A stretch of DNA of 64,000 nucleotides. It comes from Acinetobacter brisouii. Its GTDB lineage: Bacteria; Pseudomonadota; Gammaproteobacteria; Pseudomonadales; Moraxellaceae. Location of the stretch: assembly GCF_008993995.1 (NCBI RefSeq), contig NZ_BKNN01000006.1, forward strand, positions 1-64,000, written 5' to 3'. The notes under the pieces were generated by a model. That model was not told the DNA's origin. It made no database searches and saw nothing but the letters and a program-made list of their open reading frames with translations. Both the position numbers and the translations under genes were made by a program. Each line of letters begins with the position of its first letter. The stretch's first letter is position 1. This document shows, one piece after another, positions 29,411-38,869 of the stretch.

Positions 29411-30709
29411 TTATGCCTGTTTCATCTCGGCAAAGACCGCTTTGGCTGCCGCAATGGTATAAGCAATATCTTCATCACTATGTGCCGATGAGATAAAGCC
29501 CGCTTCAAATGCAGACGGCGCAAAATGAATGCCACGATCTAACATGCCGTGGAAGAACTGTTTAAAGGCATTCACATCACACTTCAAAATGTCATCGAAA
29601 CTGGTAATTTCAGTTTGATCGGTAAAGTACAAACCAAACATGCCACCAATTTGTTCAGTTTTCAGTGCAATGCCCTCTTCCTGAGCCACTTGTTTGAAAC
29701 CTGCAAGTAATTTCGCCAACTTTGCAGACAAATCGCTATAGAAGTTCTCTTGGCGTAAATGTTTGAACATTTCAATGCCTGCACGCATAGCCAATGGGTT
29801 ACCTGACAATGTGCCTGCCTGATACACGCCACCAAGTGGCGCGATGCATTCCATGATTTCGCGTTTACCGCCAAATGCACCTACTGGCAAACCAGCACCA
29901 ATAATTTTACCTAAAGTGGTTAAATCTGGTTTAACGTTATACACCGATTGCGCACCGCCCAGTGCAACACGGAAACCTGTCATCACTTCATCAATAATAA
30001 AGACAGACTTGTATTCATCACACATTTCACGGATGGTTTCGAGGAAACCTGCAATCGGTTTAACCAAGTTCATGTTGCCTGCAACTGGTTCAACAATCAC
30101 CCCTGCAATCTCATGACCAAATTTGGCGAAACACGCTTTGATCGCTTCAATGTCATTGTATGGCAAAGTAATGGTGTGTTTGGCAAAGTCAGCAGGTACA
30201 CCTTTAGACGTAGGCTCACCCAAAGTCAGCATGCCTGAACCTGCTTTTACGAGCAGTGAATCTGAATGTCCATGATAGCAACCTTCAAACTTCACGATTT
30301 TGTCACGCCCCGTATAGCCACGCGCCAAACGGATCGCTGACATAGTCGCTTCTGTACCTGAGTTGGTCATACGCACCATTTCAATGGATGGCATGATCTC
30401 GCAGATCACATCGGCTAAAGTCGTTTCATGAACGGTTGGCGCACCAAAGCTTAAACCGTCTTGTGCTGCTGCTTGTACTGCTGCAACAATCGCAGGATGA
30501 GAATGCCCTAAAATCATCGGCCCCCATGAACCGATATAGTCGACATAGCGCTTACCATCGACATCCCACAGATATGCACCTTGTGCTTTTTCAATAAAAA
30601 CAGGCGTTCCACCGACACCATTAAACGCACGAACTGGCGAATTGACACCACCAGGAATATGTTTGCTGGCTTGTTCAAAAAGTTGCTGTTGTTTTGCAGA
30701 AAGGCTCAT
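29411..30709 (-). CDS. hemL: Glutamate-1-semialdehyde 2,1-aminomutase
   Basis: PLP enzyme that isomerises glutamate-1-semialdehyde to 5-aminolevulinate in the C5 haem pathway. The start [11 protein letters not shown] at 30709 gives the normal 432 residues. The longer frame to 30766 would run into thiE. Motifs are [40 protein letters not shown] and the Schiff-base lysine in [18 protein letters not shown]. It follows thiE by 26 bp on the same strand, an arrangement common in Acinetobacter and Pseudomonas relatives. Confidence 0.97.
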   Translation of the reverse strand: MSLSAKQQQLFEQASKHIPGGVNSPVRAFNGVGGTPVFIEKAQGAYLWDVDGKRYVDYIGSWGPMILGHSHPAIVAAVQAAAQDGLSFGAPTVHETTLADVICEIMPSIEMVRMTNSGTEATMSAIRLARGYTGRDKIVKFEGCYHGHSDSLLVKAGSGMLTLGEPTSKGVPADFAKHTITLPYNDIEAIKACFAKFGHEIAGVIVEPVAGNMNLVKPIAGFLETIREMCDEYKSVFIIDEVMTGFRVALGGAQSVYNVKPDLTTLGKIIGAGLPVGAFGGKREIMECIAPLGGVYQAGTLSGNPLAMRAGIEMFKHLRQENFYSDLSAKLAKLLAGFKQVAQEEGIALKTEQIGGMFGLYFTDQTEITSFDDILKCDVNAFKQFFHGMLDRGIHFAPSAFEAGFISSAHSDEDIAYTIAAAKAVFAEMKQA

Positions 30710-30735
30710 AGCATTACTCAAATGGATTGAATGAT

Positions 30736-31359
30736 TTAGGAATGTTTGACAAATAAACTTGCCCATGCATTCACACGTGCAGGAATCTCAGCGACCGACC
30801 GCCCTAATATATCACTAATCACCGCACATAAGTCTGCACCTGAGTCGACCACAACTTGAGAATTCTCAACGCTTAAGCCACCAATCGCACAGATTGGCAC
30901 ATTTTTAAACTGCGATGATGCTTGTTTTAAAATCTCTAAACCGATATTGCCCGCTTCTGGTTTAGTCGATGTTGCGTAGATTGCACCGAATGCAACATAG
31001 CTTGCCCCTTGTGCAATTGCCAGCTCAGCCAGTTCAAGTGAATTGGCACAGGTTCGACCAATAATTGCACCGTCAGTCAATTGGGCTTTTGCATCGGTAA
31101 TTTCACCGTCTGTTTGACCCAAATGCACCCCCAAACCGAATTGTGCCGCCAGTTTTAAGTCATCGTTGATCACAAATGGCGTGTTGTATTTTTCACAAAG
31201 TTGTTTGATCTCTTCAACTTCGGCAGGCTGATCAGCTTTAGCCACTTTTTTACGGCGATATTGCAAAATTGCCACCTGAGTTGTCGCCAGTGCCACATCG
31301 AGTTTTTCGAGTAATGTTTCTAAAGGGTCATCATTGGTAATGAGATATAAACCACGCAT
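30736..31359 (-). CDS. thiE: Thiamine phosphate synthase
   Basis: Couples the pyrimidine (HMP-PP) and thiazole phosphates to thiamine monophosphate. The product has 207 residues and forms a TIM barrel. Characteristic segments are [49 protein letters not shown] and the phosphate-binding [11 protein letters not shown]. It is upstream of hemL and probably shares its transcript. I see no TPP riboswitch in the 120 bp before it. Confidence 0.95.
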   Translation of the reverse strand: MRGLYLITNDDPLETLLEKLDVALATTQVAILQYRRKKVAKADQPAEVEEIKQLCEKYNTPFVINDDLKLAAQFGLGVHLGQTDGEITDAKAQLTDGAIIGRTCANSLELAELAIAQGASYVAFGAIYATSTKPEAGNIGLEILKQASSQFKNVPICAIGGLSVENSQVVVDSGADLCAVISDILGRSVAEIPARVNAWASLFVKHS

Positions 31360-31428
31360 AAAAGCTCTAAATCACAAACAAATTTGGGTTTAGTGTAACG
31401 CTCGACTCTCTGAAGCTCAAACTACAAA

Positions 31429-31456
31429 TAAAAAAACCGAGAAGTAAACTTCTCGG
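31429..31456 (-). terminator. Terminator of the ompW-like gene
   Basis: CCGAGAAGT / ACTTCTCGG, a perfect 9-bp stem with an AA loop, is followed on the minus strand by a long T run. Confidence 0.88.
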
Positions 31457-31480
31457 CTAGTTGACCCACTTGGGTTTGTC

Positions 31481-32242
31481 TTAGAAACGGTAACCTATCC
31501 CCAAGTACGTCACAACTGGGTTAATTTCGATTTTGCTCGTGCCTGTCACTGCTGTGGTTTTTAAGAGATTTGAGTAAATATCGAGTTTTGCATGTGTACT
31601 AAGGTGTACATAACTCACAGAAGCAGTGGCAAACCAGTTTTTATTGATGTTGTAGTCCGCACCAATAAAAGCAACAGGTGCAACCGCATCATCAATTTTT
31701 ACATTACGAATGCTCATACCTTTAGATGCAACATCTGCACTGACAGCAGAATCTAATTTAAAATCGCTAAAATGTGCATACATAAAACCCGCACCGACAT
31801 AAGGACGGAATTTACTGTCCACTGTACCAAAGTGATACTTACCTGTTACAACTGGGCTATAAACTTTAACGTCGCCCACTTTACTAAATTTATCTAGATT
31901 TAACGCGCCACCCAATAATTGTCCTTTACCTTTAATGTCAAATGTTGGAGGTACACCTAAAATCAACCCCAAACTAACATTGTCATTGACTAAATAATCA
32001 AATTTAAATTCAGCCGTGTCTGAATCTTCCAATTCAAAACCTGCATTTGAATTGAAATTATTATATAAAGTTGAAGTTGAAATATTCGAGCTTGAGTTCA
32101 CTCCCTGCTTTGTCCCTTGCGGCATAATATGTGCCCATCCCGCAGAAACAGCCAAGACTTTACCGTCTGAAGTTTCTGCATGAGCTGCAAAACTTACTGC
32201 CAATAAAGCAGCAGGAATTAACGCTTGAGTAAATTTTTTCAT
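31481..32242 (-). CDS. ompW: OmpW family outer membrane protein
   Basis: A small eight-stranded beta-barrel porin of the OmpW/AlkL family, 253 residues. The signal peptide covers about 1-22 (cleavage after AHA). Barrel strands alternate with polar loops. Typical landmarks are VSLGLILGVPPTFDIKG, FRPYVGAGFMYAHFSDF, ADYNINKNWFATASVSYV and the terminal YLGIGYRF with the C-terminal aromatic residue read by the BAM complex. Members take up small hydrophobic compounds or cations; the substrate here is unknown. It is a single gene. Confidence 0.92.
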   Translation of the reverse strand: MKKFTQALIPAALLAVSFAAHAETSDGKVLAVSAGWAHIMPQGTKQGVNSSSNISTSTLYNNFNSNAGFELEDSDTAEFKFDYLVNDNVSLGLILGVPPTFDIKGKGQLLGGALNLDKFSKVGDVKVYSPVVTGKYHFGTVDSKFRPYVGAGFMYAHFSDFKLDSAVSADVASKGMSIRNVKIDDAVAPVAFIGADYNINKNWFATASVSYVHLSTHAKLDIYSNLLKTTAVTGTSKIEINPVVTYLGIGYRF

Positions 32243-32633
32243 AAATTAAGATTCCATCATGGTTAAACAGTGATCACGAGGCTTCCAAGCCCTTATCATT
32301 TATTTTTCAATATTAGAATAATTACTTTAAATAGCAATACAATAAAATGAATATTTTATTCACTTTGAATTTTTACATAAAAAAAATGAAAAAATATTCT
32401 TATTTATCAAAATATTAAAACAAATATACTGATCAGTTTAATTTATACCAGTTGTCTATCTTTTAAACCTTACTTTTCAATGTAAGCATATATTAAATAT
32501 GGATTTTTAATTTTTCATAATTTAGAATAATAGACGCATTAAAATTTGATAAAAATATAGTTTTAAGATTTTAAAGAACACTTTCTCGGTCTATAGTTGC
32601 TTTATCTTCTGCGAAAATAACAGGATCACACTC
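32243..32633. other. ompW-CYTH gene intergenic region
   Basis: A 391-bp region, extremely AT-rich, between divergent genes. It must contain both promoters. I see several TATAAT-like stretches but no element I can support, and no RNA or small gene. Confidence 0.5.
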
Positions 32634-34046
32634 ATGCATGAAATTGAATTAAAGCTGCAAATTCCAGAGCAGAAACGTGCCGCAGTCGTGAAAGCATTTG
32701 AAACCAAAACGACTCAGCACATCGAGTTACATGCACGTTATTTTGACACTGAAGACTCAAAGCTTGCAGCACAGCATATTGCCATTCGGATACGTAAAGA
32801 AGGTCAAATATGGGTTCAAACGCTGAAAGGTGCAGGTGCAAATCCATTACAGCGCTATGAACACGAAACGAATTTAGGTGAGTCAAGTGAAGTACCTGAT
32901 TTAGATTTGACTGTATATGAGCAAGAACCTCACGCACTCAAATTACTCAAAAATGCGCTCGGTGATGACTTTTCGAGTCTGCAATTAAAGTTCGAAACGA
33001 TTGTGCAACGTGCGTATCGGATCGTGCAGTTTAATCGTTCAAAAATTGAAATCTGCCTAGATCGTGGCACGGTACAAAATACGCAGGAACAGCGTGAAAT
33101 TTATGAAGTTGAATTTGAACTCAAACAAGGTGAGATTCAAGATTTGATTCAACTCACTCAACAATGGGTGAAAAAATATCATATTTGGCTCGATGTCAGA
33201 AGCAAAGCAGAACGCGGTAACTTATTGGCGCAAGGTACACAGGTAAGTCCTGCAACGCTAGCAGCGCCTGTACATTATGATAAAAAAGCATCCAATGAAA
33301 CGATTGCCCAACATCTGATTGCAGCTGCTCTACGCCATGTGCTTCCTAATTTTGCAGCAATTACAGATCAAGTTGCAGAATCTGCCCATTACTATCAAGC
33401 CTATTTAGCACTACGTCAGTTAGTGAGTAGCCTACAACTTTTTCAAAGTGTAATACCCAACCAAATCCTAGAACAGGTTGCACAATTACAGCATTTGCTA
33501 CAGGCAGCACATGCAGCCTATGTTGCGACCAGCCTGTACCCTGCTATTTTACTGCAATCTGAACTTACCCAAGTTGCCGAATTGACGCTTCAACCAACTG
33601 AGCAAGTATTTAAGCAAAATCATAGTACTTTATTAGTTTTAGATTTATTGGCTTTTAGTTTAAATACAACCCCGTCCACTGCATCTGAAATCTCTGTGAA
33701 AAAGCAATTTAAGCAATATATTGCACAATTTAGTGCCGATATTGATATGTTTGCTCAACTCAAAAATACAGAAAAGTGCCAAACACTGGCACATCTACAG
33801 ACTTGGGGAGATGTGCTTGCACTTGGCACGCGATTAACCAGTAAAAAACAACTGGCACTTTATGTTGAATTACAACCAGAGCTTAGTGAAAGTTTTGATC
33901 TGTGGGTGGCTCAACAAATTGCTTTTCAGTATTTAAAAGCACCTGAACAACAATATTTTGTACTTGGTTGGTTGTCTAATCAGATTCCTCGACAACAAGC
34001 ACATCTTGAGATTTCACTCAAAAAATTATTGAAAAAAATCACCTAA
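32634..34046 (+). CDS. CYTH-CHAD domain protein, probable inorganic triphosphatase
   Basis: A 470-residue cytoplasmic protein. The N-terminal CYTH domain (about 1-200) begins with the diagnostic ExExK motif in HEIELKLQI. It continues with alternating charged strands that line the triphosphate tunnel (IAIRIRKEGQIWVQTLKG, KIEICLDRG, YEVEFELKQGE). The C-terminal half is helical and fits a degenerate CHAD domain with fewer basic residues than usual. The E. coli homologue YgiF hydrolyses inorganic triphosphate. The gene stands alone. Confidence 0.85.
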   Translation: MHEIELKLQIPEQKRAAVVKAFETKTTQHIELHARYFDTEDSKLAAQHIAIRIRKEGQIWVQTLKGAGANPLQRYEHETNLGESSEVPDLDLTVYEQEPHALKLLKNALGDDFSSLQLKFETIVQRAYRIVQFNRSKIEICLDRGTVQNTQEQREIYEVEFELKQGEIQDLIQLTQQWVKKYHIWLDVRSKAERGNLLAQGTQVSPATLAAPVHYDKKASNETIAQHLIAAALRHVLPNFAAITDQVAESAHYYQAYLALRQLVSSLQLFQSVIPNQILEQVAQLQHLLQAAHAAYVATSLYPAILLQSELTQVAELTLQPTEQVFKQNHSTLLVLDLLAFSLNTTPSTASEISVKKQFKQYIAQFSADIDMFAQLKNTEKCQTLAHLQTWGDVLALGTRLTSKKQLALYVELQPELSESFDLWVAQQIAFQYLKAPEQQYFVLGWLSNQIPRQQAHLEISLKKLLKKIT

Positions 34047-34064
34047 TCAAAATCAGCACTGCTG

Positions 34065-34089
34065 CTCACACGACACGATGTCGTGTGAG
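34065..34089. other. Hairpin between the CYTH gene and a convergent hypothetical gene
   Basis: CTCACACGACA / TGTCGTGTGAG is a perfect 11-bp stem with a 3-nt loop in the 59-bp convergent gap. There is no T tract on either side, so it is either an atypical terminator or an mRNA end-protecting structure. Confidence 0.55.
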
Positions 34090-34105
34090 TCACTGTAACT
34101 TAGTT

Positions 34106-34738
34106 CTAGCGATATTTTCCAAAAATCTTCCAGACACCATTATCTGCAAGTGGGTCACTATAACGATCACTACGCTCTTTACGTGGTTTTTCCCGAGCAT
34201 CCACCACCTTAAAATGTTTTTCCCCGCCTAAAACAATTCCATTGTTATAAAAACGGGTACGGGTATATTCACTTTGCCCATGTTGAAATACATAAGTTCT
34301 CAAATCAATAAACTCGCGATGTGCGACCAAAGCTGCTGTAGTATCACTTTCGAGCCATGCTTTCATTGCAACGATTTGTTCAGCATCAAACTGACCGCAT
34401 TTTTCAATCAGACTGAGTACTCCACGGAAGGTTTTGGATTCTTTTGCGCGGGTTTTATTGATACGAATACGATCTACATGAAAGAAAAATAAGGGTAAAT
34501 TTAAATGACTGGGTAAATGAATGGCATCAATCACGTCATCTTCTAAAAAAGGCTGACAGAGTTGCTGTGCCCGCTCGATCAGTTCTTGCCACTGACTAAA
34601 ATACTGTTCAACCTCTGCTTGAGGTGCATAATAAATTGGCAAGCCTTCAACATGTTCAAGTTGCTCGGGTGGCCAAACCTGTTGTCGTAATAATTGAATA
34701 TCTTGTTTTAAAGTTTGTATAGCAATGGAATCTTGCAT
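34106..34738 (-). CDS. Hypothetical protein, 210 aa
   Basis: I do not recognise this protein. It is soluble, without signal peptide or membrane segment, and rich in Gln, Glu and aromatic residues. The N-terminal part is helical (IQTLKQDIQLLRQQ). The middle contains a probable buried segment LNLPLFFFHVDRIRINKTRAKE. The C-terminal 35 residues are basic and end in GVWKIFGKYR. Codon use is like that of its neighbours. It is convergent with the CYTH gene and divergent from the DUF3144 gene. It may be a lineage-specific Acinetobacter protein. Confidence 0.7.
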   Translation of the reverse strand: MQDSIAIQTLKQDIQLLRQQVWPPEQLEHVEGLPIYYAPQAEVEQYFSQWQELIERAQQLCQPFLEDDVIDAIHLPSHLNLPLFFFHVDRIRINKTRAKESKTFRGVLSLIEKCGQFDAEQIVAMKAWLESDTTAALVAHREFIDLRTYVFQHGQSEYTRTRFYNNGIVLGGEKHFKVVDAREKPRKERSDRYSDPLADNGVWKIFGKYR

Positions 34739-34843
34739 TTAGGTGACTCGTTTTGCTTAGGCTATTTAAAGATTAAGCCAACTGTTTAGTTTCCGCAAGG
34801 CTTTGCCTATAATAGACCGTCATTTTTGTGTTGGAATAGTCCC

Positions 34844-35239
34844 ATGACTCAAAAGATTCAAGCAACGGATGTTACAGAAGAAGAAGCACAAAATGCGGTC
34901 TTTTTTGAACGTACCGATGAATTTATTAAGCTAGCAAACGAGTTTTGCCGTCCTGAAAAAGGTCAAAAACCTCAGCCTGTTGAGTTGCGTGGACAAGTCA
35001 GCGCTGCCATGCTTTTTGCTACTGCCCGTTTTAATACATGGGTGGCTGCCAATAACTTCAAAGATGGTGATGAAATGCGCGATGCAAAAGAGCAAGTGAT
35101 TTCATACCTGATGCAACAATTTCACATGATGCTTGAAGATAATTTTGATGAATATTGTGAGCAATTTGAAAACTATTTACGTTTCCGTAAAAATGAAGAT
35201 TTTCATACTCACAAACATGATCATGACCACAATCATTAA
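34844..35239 (+). CDS. DUF3144 family protein
   Basis: A 131-residue acidic helical protein. The segment EFIKLANEFCRPEKGQKPQP, followed by ATARFNTWVAANN and the C-terminal helix of the domain, matches DUF3144. It ends in a histidine-rich tail (HTHKHDHDHNH) that could bind metal, though this may be incidental. Function is unknown. The start at 34844 (MTQKIQ) is chosen. A TATAAT at about 34809-34814 lies 30 bp before it. The gene is single, with a strong terminator downstream. Confidence 0.8.
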   Translation: MTQKIQATDVTEEEAQNAVFFERTDEFIKLANEFCRPEKGQKPQPVELRGQVSAAMLFATARFNTWVAANNFKDGDEMRDAKEQVISYLMQQFHMMLEDNFDEYCEQFENYLRFRKNEDFHTHKHDHDHNH

Positions 35240-35260
35240 ATCATCATCGACCCACCCATA

Positions 35261-35290
35261 AAAAAATGAGCTGTTATCAGCTCATTTTTT
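35261..35290. terminator. Bidirectional terminator, DUF3144 gene / M16 peptidase
   Basis: AAAAAATGAGCTG / CAGCTCATTTTTT, a perfect 13-bp stem with a TTAT loop, lies between convergent genes. Confidence 0.9.
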
Positions 35291-35308
35291 ATGTCTTATC
35301 GACATGAT

Positions 35309-38101
35309 TTATTGCTGAGATTTTGCAATAAATGAACTGGCTTGTACTTTGCCATAGGGATCAGCCATTACCTCAATATAATGATCCAATTGGATATATT
35401 TTTTAATGACAGCATCCACGTCTGCTTTACTTAATCCTGCAATTGCCTGATCTCGCTGTTGACGAGAGAGCATGGTTTTTCCACGTTCGAGCTGACTATT
35501 GAGCATCTGATGAATAATGCGACTGTCTTCAAGGCTCGTGACTCGTTTTTTCAAGATGTTCGCTTTTGCCGCTTCAAGTTCTTGTGGAGTCACCCCATGT
35601 GCAAGTAAATCTTTGAGAACTGTGTGAACAGCTTGTGACGTTTGTTGCGCTTTATCGGTCGTATAATTCGCTTCTATGCTGAATACACCAACCGAATCAT
35701 GTAAATCTAGATCCAAACTACTTGAGAACCCATAAACCAAATGATTCTTTTCACGCAACTCTTGACCTAAACGTGAAGATAGTTGTGAATCACCTAAAAT
35801 ATAGCTCAGAACTTGCAAAGCTGGAGCATCTGCATCATCCATACCCACAGGCAACAGTAAAAGCCCCTGATAATGACCAAATTCGCGTTGTTCGGCTTGT
35901 ACATGAACTTGCTGTGCTGGATAGACTTGATATTTTGAAGATAAACGCTGATAAGGTGCTGAAGATGACCATGTTGCCAGTTTCTGATTCATAACTTGAC
36001 GAATTTGAGCGACATCAAAATCACCTGTTACGGATAACTGAGCATGATTAAATCCCATAAACTGTCGATAAAGCTGCTCTACTTGGGCTTGCGTTGCAGA
36101 TTGCAGTTGTTGCTTGACTTGCTCAGGCTCAAAATGAAACCGTAAATCGCCTGCTGTGTACTGCTCAACAATCCGCGACATGGTTAAACCTGCAACAGTT
36201 TCAGGTTCAGTATAGGGACGATTCAAACTTGCCAGACTTTGGGATTTAATTAAATCAAACTGACTCTGTTCAAAGCTTGGATGCTGCAAAATACTTAAAA
36301 TATAATTAAAGTACTCAGTGAAATGCTGTTTATTGACGCGAATCTGTATCTCCAAACCATTATCTTGACTCACCACTGTCGCCTGACCATCTGCCGCAAT
36401 TGAATGATCAATAATCTGCTGTAAGCTCTGTTGATCTGAACCACGCAAGAGCAAATATGCCGTTAAATCCAAAACCTGCCCTTTATTCCATAATGACTTT
36501 TCTGTACCAAAATTGAGATTAATACTGGCATAGACTTTATTGTCATTTGTGGTTGTTGGGAAAAGTGCATACTGCAAACCATTTTTTAACGTACCACGCT
36601 GGATTTTTTGCTCTGTTGTCTGCAAATATTGCTGTGAACGTGTCAAATAATCTTGAGTTTCCTGCTGATATTGTTTGACGTCTTTGACTGGTTCAGCTGT
36701 GACATTTTCAGCAGATTGACTTTTTGCTTGTCGGCTTGCTTGTTGTGGTTGGATGGCTTTTTTTTGTGATTCAGGCGTTGGCTGAATATCACCAGAGAGA
36801 CGATGTTCTGCAATCAGAAATTGATTGAGTGTTTGATTTACCTGTGTTGAAGTCAGATTTTGTACAGCATCTATATCTGTAAAATATTGCTCCCAATGCC
36901 CTGCCGAAGATACTGCATAATCACTCAACCGCCCACCCAGTGCAATCGAATTACTGGTAATACTCTCCACCTGATTTTTAAATAGACCTTTTATACGATT
37001 CAGGTCTGTATCATTGAACTGCGCAGGTTTCTCAACATTTTGCACAAGTGCTTGAGAAATTTGCTGTGGATTTTGATTGGGTGCATAAATCGCTCCCATA
37101 AAAACCACATTAAAATCTTGATCTAACCATGTCGTTGCTTGAACGGTTGTTGTCATTCCTGTTTCAACCATTGTTTTATACAAGGAACCACTCGGTTGCA
37201 GCGTATACAAATAAGGGGCAACTGCCAAAACAGGTTGAATACTCGGATTACGCCCATTCAAGTACATATTCACTTTGGCGAGATCACTACCTTTCTGCAC
37301 ACTAAACTGACGCTGACGAATTTTAGTTGCATCTAGCATTGGAACTTTTGCCATAGCAGGCACAGGATGTGTATGAATATGTGAAAAGTTTTGTTCAATA
37401 CTTTTCAGGAGTTGTGCTTGATCAAATTTTCCAGTCACGACCATAATTGCATTATTGGGTGCATACCATATCCGATAAAACTGGTTGAGTTCGTTCATTT
37501 TGATTGATTTCAACTCATCTAGATCACCAATCGGCAAACGCCCCAAAGCCTGATTGCCATAAGCAGCTTTAAACATTTGATCCATCAACACCGCAAAAGG
37601 TTGATCTAAACGTAATTCCCGTTCACGGCGTACAATCTCGATCTCCGTTGCGACAAATTTCTTTTGTAAAACCAGCTTATCCATTCGCTGTGCTTCCAAA
37701 TAAAGCACCTGATCAATCACTTTTTGCTCTGGGCGAATAATATTGGTGTATTTGGTTGAGTAATAGTCAGTACTGGCATTTGTCGCCAATGTATATTGAT
37801 CTAAACGACGTTGAAATTCATTGCCCTGTACATCTTGTGTGCCTTTAAATGCCAAATGTTCCAATAAATGTGCCAAACCTCCTTTTCCCTTAGGATCATT
37901 TAACGAGCCTGTTAAATAAATGGTATTCATAAAGACTTTATTTTCATTATTATTTGGTGCAAGGATAACCCGTAACCCATTCTCTAATTGATACTCACTA
38001 ATTTGATGCTGACTTTTCACTAAAATGGGTTGTGCAAAACTTGTGGTTGTCCAGCCAATTAGACACAGTGATAACGTGAGTTTCTTTAATTTTTTGAACA
38101 T
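35309..38101 (-). CDS. M16 family zinc metallopeptidase
   Basis: A 930-residue exported protease of the pitrilysin/insulinase type. The signal peptide covers about 1-23 (cleavage after SFA). The inverted zinc motif HxxEH is in HLLEHLAFKGTQD (about residues 81-93), and the distal zinc glutamate lies in IEIVRRERE. Two M16 half-domains follow one another, the second degenerate and without HxxEH (QLSSRLGQELREKNHLVYGFSSSL marks it). A Gln/Lys-rich linker joins them near 440-500. It probably degrades peptides in the periplasm. It is a single gene. Confidence 0.9.
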   Translation of the reverse strand: MFKKLKKLTLSLCLIGWTTTSFAQPILVKSQHQISEYQLENGLRVILAPNNNENKVFMNTIYLTGSLNDPKGKGGLAHLLEHLAFKGTQDVQGNEFQRRLDQYTLATNASTDYYSTKYTNIIRPEQKVIDQVLYLEAQRMDKLVLQKKFVATEIEIVRRERELRLDQPFAVLMDQMFKAAYGNQALGRLPIGDLDELKSIKMNELNQFYRIWYAPNNAIMVVTGKFDQAQLLKSIEQNFSHIHTHPVPAMAKVPMLDATKIRQRQFSVQKGSDLAKVNMYLNGRNPSIQPVLAVAPYLYTLQPSGSLYKTMVETGMTTTVQATTWLDQDFNVVFMGAIYAPNQNPQQISQALVQNVEKPAQFNDTDLNRIKGLFKNQVESITSNSIALGGRLSDYAVSSAGHWEQYFTDIDAVQNLTSTQVNQTLNQFLIAEHRLSGDIQPTPESQKKAIQPQQASRQAKSQSAENVTAEPVKDVKQYQQETQDYLTRSQQYLQTTEQKIQRGTLKNGLQYALFPTTTNDNKVYASINLNFGTEKSLWNKGQVLDLTAYLLLRGSDQQSLQQIIDHSIAADGQATVVSQDNGLEIQIRVNKQHFTEYFNYILSILQHPSFEQSQFDLIKSQSLASLNRPYTEPETVAGLTMSRIVEQYTAGDLRFHFEPEQVKQQLQSATQAQVEQLYRQFMGFNHAQLSVTGDFDVAQIRQVMNQKLATWSSSAPYQRLSSKYQVYPAQQVHVQAEQREFGHYQGLLLLPVGMDDADAPALQVLSYILGDSQLSSRLGQELREKNHLVYGFSSSLDLDLHDSVGVFSIEANYTTDKAQQTSQAVHTVLKDLLAHGVTPQELEAAKANILKKRVTSLEDSRIIHQMLNSQLERGKTMLSRQQRDQAIAGLSKADVDAVIKKYIQLDHYIEVMADPYGKVQASSFIAKSQQ

Positions 38102-38237
38102 TATAATGATCCGATTTGATAAAAATCTGCTTGAGTTGCAAGATGCAATTTTGGAAAACTAAGTAATTTAATATTTAAAAAAATCATAATCTTATGATTT
38201 AAGTTGTCATGAATGAGCAATTTACAATATAAGTTGC

Positions 38238-38822
38238 TTAATTGCTCTGATTGACCGATCCATGCTGTTGATGTTTGACTTTAACCCACTGATACCAGCC
38301 ATAGACTGCCATGAGCACAAATGCAGCATACAGACCCGCCGTAAGATATAAGTCTTTATAGATAAACATGCCCACATAAATAATATCGACAACTACCCAA
38401 AGTGGCCATGTTGCAATATGCTTACGACTTGTCCAATACGTTGCTAGCAGGCTAAATGCTGCCAACTGGGCATCTAACATAGGAACAGCTGCATGGGTAA
38501 AATGCTTCAAGCTTAAACCAAAAATCAGACCTGCTATTGTGGCAAGTACCAACTGCCATGCAACTGTCGAATAAGCTAAAGGTTCAATCTTAATGTCATG
38601 ATCAACTTGCTGACCTTTCATCCAAACAAAGAAGCCATAAAAATTGACCACAGAGAAGAAAATTTGCAAAATCACTTCACCATACAACTGATAAGTGAAA
38701 AACAAATAACCATATAAAATATAAGCCAGCATATTAAATGGCCAACACCACATATGACGCAACACGGTTAGCCCAACACCAATTAAGCTGACAATGACCG
38801 CAAAAATTTCTAAATTTGACAT
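38238..38822 (-). CDS. pnuC: Nicotinamide riboside transporter PnuC
   Basis: A 194-residue membrane protein with about six or seven segments. The block VLRHMWCWPFNMLAYILYGYLFFTYQLYGE near the N-terminus and VVNFYGFFVWMKG match the PnuC family, which takes up nicotinamide riboside (or thiamine in PnuT relatives) by facilitated diffusion. The ATG at 38822 is preferred over a GTG three codons upstream. No NadR-like kinase is nearby. I see no thiamine riboswitch, so the NR role is favoured but not proven. Confidence 0.85.
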   Translation of the reverse strand: MSNLEIFAVIVSLIGVGLTVLRHMWCWPFNMLAYILYGYLFFTYQLYGEVILQIFFSVVNFYGFFVWMKGQQVDHDIKIEPLAYSTVAWQLVLATIAGLIFGLSLKHFTHAAVPMLDAQLAAFSLLATYWTSRKHIATWPLWVVVDIIYVGMFIYKDLYLTAGLYAAFVLMAVYGWYQWVKVKHQQHGSVNQSN

Positions 38823-38869
38823 GGAAAACACACACTATATCGTTTGGGCTAAACGACCAGATTGAATCG

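Noticed and set aside
31360-31480. Thiamine riboswitch before thiE
   Set aside because: The THI-box signature could not be found in the short upstream region.
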